Positions 63,747-64,000 of a stretch of DNA of 64,000 nucleotides are shown one piece after another. The stretch is from assembly GCF_001484605.1 (NCBI RefSeq), contig NZ_CP013747.1:1364001-1428000 (forward strand), in the 5' to 3' direction. The position numbers and the translations under genes are program-made. The notes under the pieces were generated by a model, which worked only from the letters and a program-made list of their open reading frames with translations, did not search any database and was not told where the DNA came from. The DNA comes from Pseudarthrobacter sulfonivorans. GTDB lineage: Bacteria; Actinomycetota; Actinomycetes; Actinomycetales; Micrococcaceae. The stretch's first letter is position 1, and the number at the start of each line of letters is the position of its first letter.

Positions 63747-64000
63747 TGAGCACTCTTCCGGCCACCACCAATGCCACGAAAAAAACACGTCCGCAGATCG
63801 ATCTCACGGTCATTCGACGCGAAGAACTCTCGCCCCACATGGTCAGGATCGTGGCCGGCGGCGAAGGTTTTGCCGCCTACGTGAACAACACCTTCGTGGA
63901 CCGCTACATCAAAATCGTTTTTCCGCAGCCCGGCGTTGACTATGCCCAGCCCCTGGACCTGTGGACCATCCGCGAATCCATGCCCCGCGAGCAGTGGCCC
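63746..64000 (+). CDS. Siderophore-interacting protein (ViuB/SIP family), 5' part
   Basis: The frame opens with ATG 63746 and runs off the window after 85 codons. MSTLPATTNATKKTRPQIDL is followed by TVIRREELSPHMVRIVAGGEGF and TFVDRYIKIVFPQPG, the start of the FAD-binding domain of siderophore-interacting (ferric-siderophore reductase) proteins. It should release iron from imported siderophores. The iron box ends on its start codon, so transcription is probably repressed by the DtxR-family protein under iron-replete conditions. An AG-rich ribosome site is not visible. Confidence 0.85.
   Translation, partial: MSTLPATTNATKKTRPQIDLTVIRREELSPHMVRIVAGGEGFAAYVNNTFVDRYIKIVFPQPGVDYAQPLDLWTIRESMPREQWP

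Overview
The window reads as chromosomal DNA of a high-GC actinobacterium, most likely Arthrobacter sensu lato (Micrococcaceae). The reasons are the strong GC bias at third codon positions, the many GTG and TTG starts, and gene neighbourhoods shared with Mycobacterium and Corynebacterium (sucCD near pcrA; XPB with its helicase-associated partner; groL, a LytR-C protein and a DUF3263 protein close together). Other reasons are two actinobacterial c-di-AMP riboswitches in front of cell-wall hydrolases and a CIRCE-controlled groL. I see no rRNA, CRISPR, prophage or insertion sequence. One tRNA (Arg, anticodon CCT) is present. Species assignment is inference.

Layout. 1-8.2 kb: a myo-inositol catabolic operon on the minus strand, in transcription order tautomerase, iolC, a Cgl0159-type aldolase, iolD, mmsA, iolE and iolG (cut by the window edge). 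Both the tautomerase gene and iolC are preceded by copies of one operator-like motif resembling the corynebacterial IolR site. 8.2-12 kb: an ArsR/SRPBCC pair, an aldo/keto reductase, and an MFS exporter divergent from a MarR regulator. 12-22 kb: a secreted multidomain glycerophosphodiesterase, sucCD, a secreted Cys-rich protein, a glycosyltransferase, pcrA and a hisN-like phosphatase. 22.9-25.6 kb: a tight three-gene operon with a WXG100-lipase fusion, a possible EspG-like partner before it and a small lipoprotein after it. This is a candidate type VII-secreted lipase toxin with chaperone and surface immunity protein, and the most interesting locus here.

25.6-33 kb: a DUF998 membrane protein, tRNA-Arg followed at once by a DUF6314 gene, a Nudix hydrolase, an ABC exporter overlapping an ABC-F ATPase, and an HTH/7-TM pair. 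33-40.3 kb: a GH38 alpha-mannosidase, molybdenum-cofactor genes (fdhD, moeA, DUF6457, mobA) and an HNH endonuclease. 40.4-44.4 kb: three secreted cell-wall hydrolases (two NlpC/P60-type, one M23), two of them behind c-di-AMP riboswitches, then a DtxR-family repressor. 44.5-55.6 kb: serC with a small upstream reading frame, an MFS transporter, a DUF3027 protein, an extended cold-shock protein, the XPB pair, an OmpR-type two-component system and an orphan WXG100 protein.

55.6-64 kb: an RNase HI fusion, an orphan sugar-binding lipoprotein behind a LacI-type palindrome, groL with CIRCE, an amino-acid-type binding protein overlapping cspA, a LytR-C protein, DUF3263, uracil-DNA glycosylase, and the start of a siderophore-interacting protein gene with an iron box at its start codon. 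The DtxR-family repressor at 44 kb is the natural candidate to bind that box.
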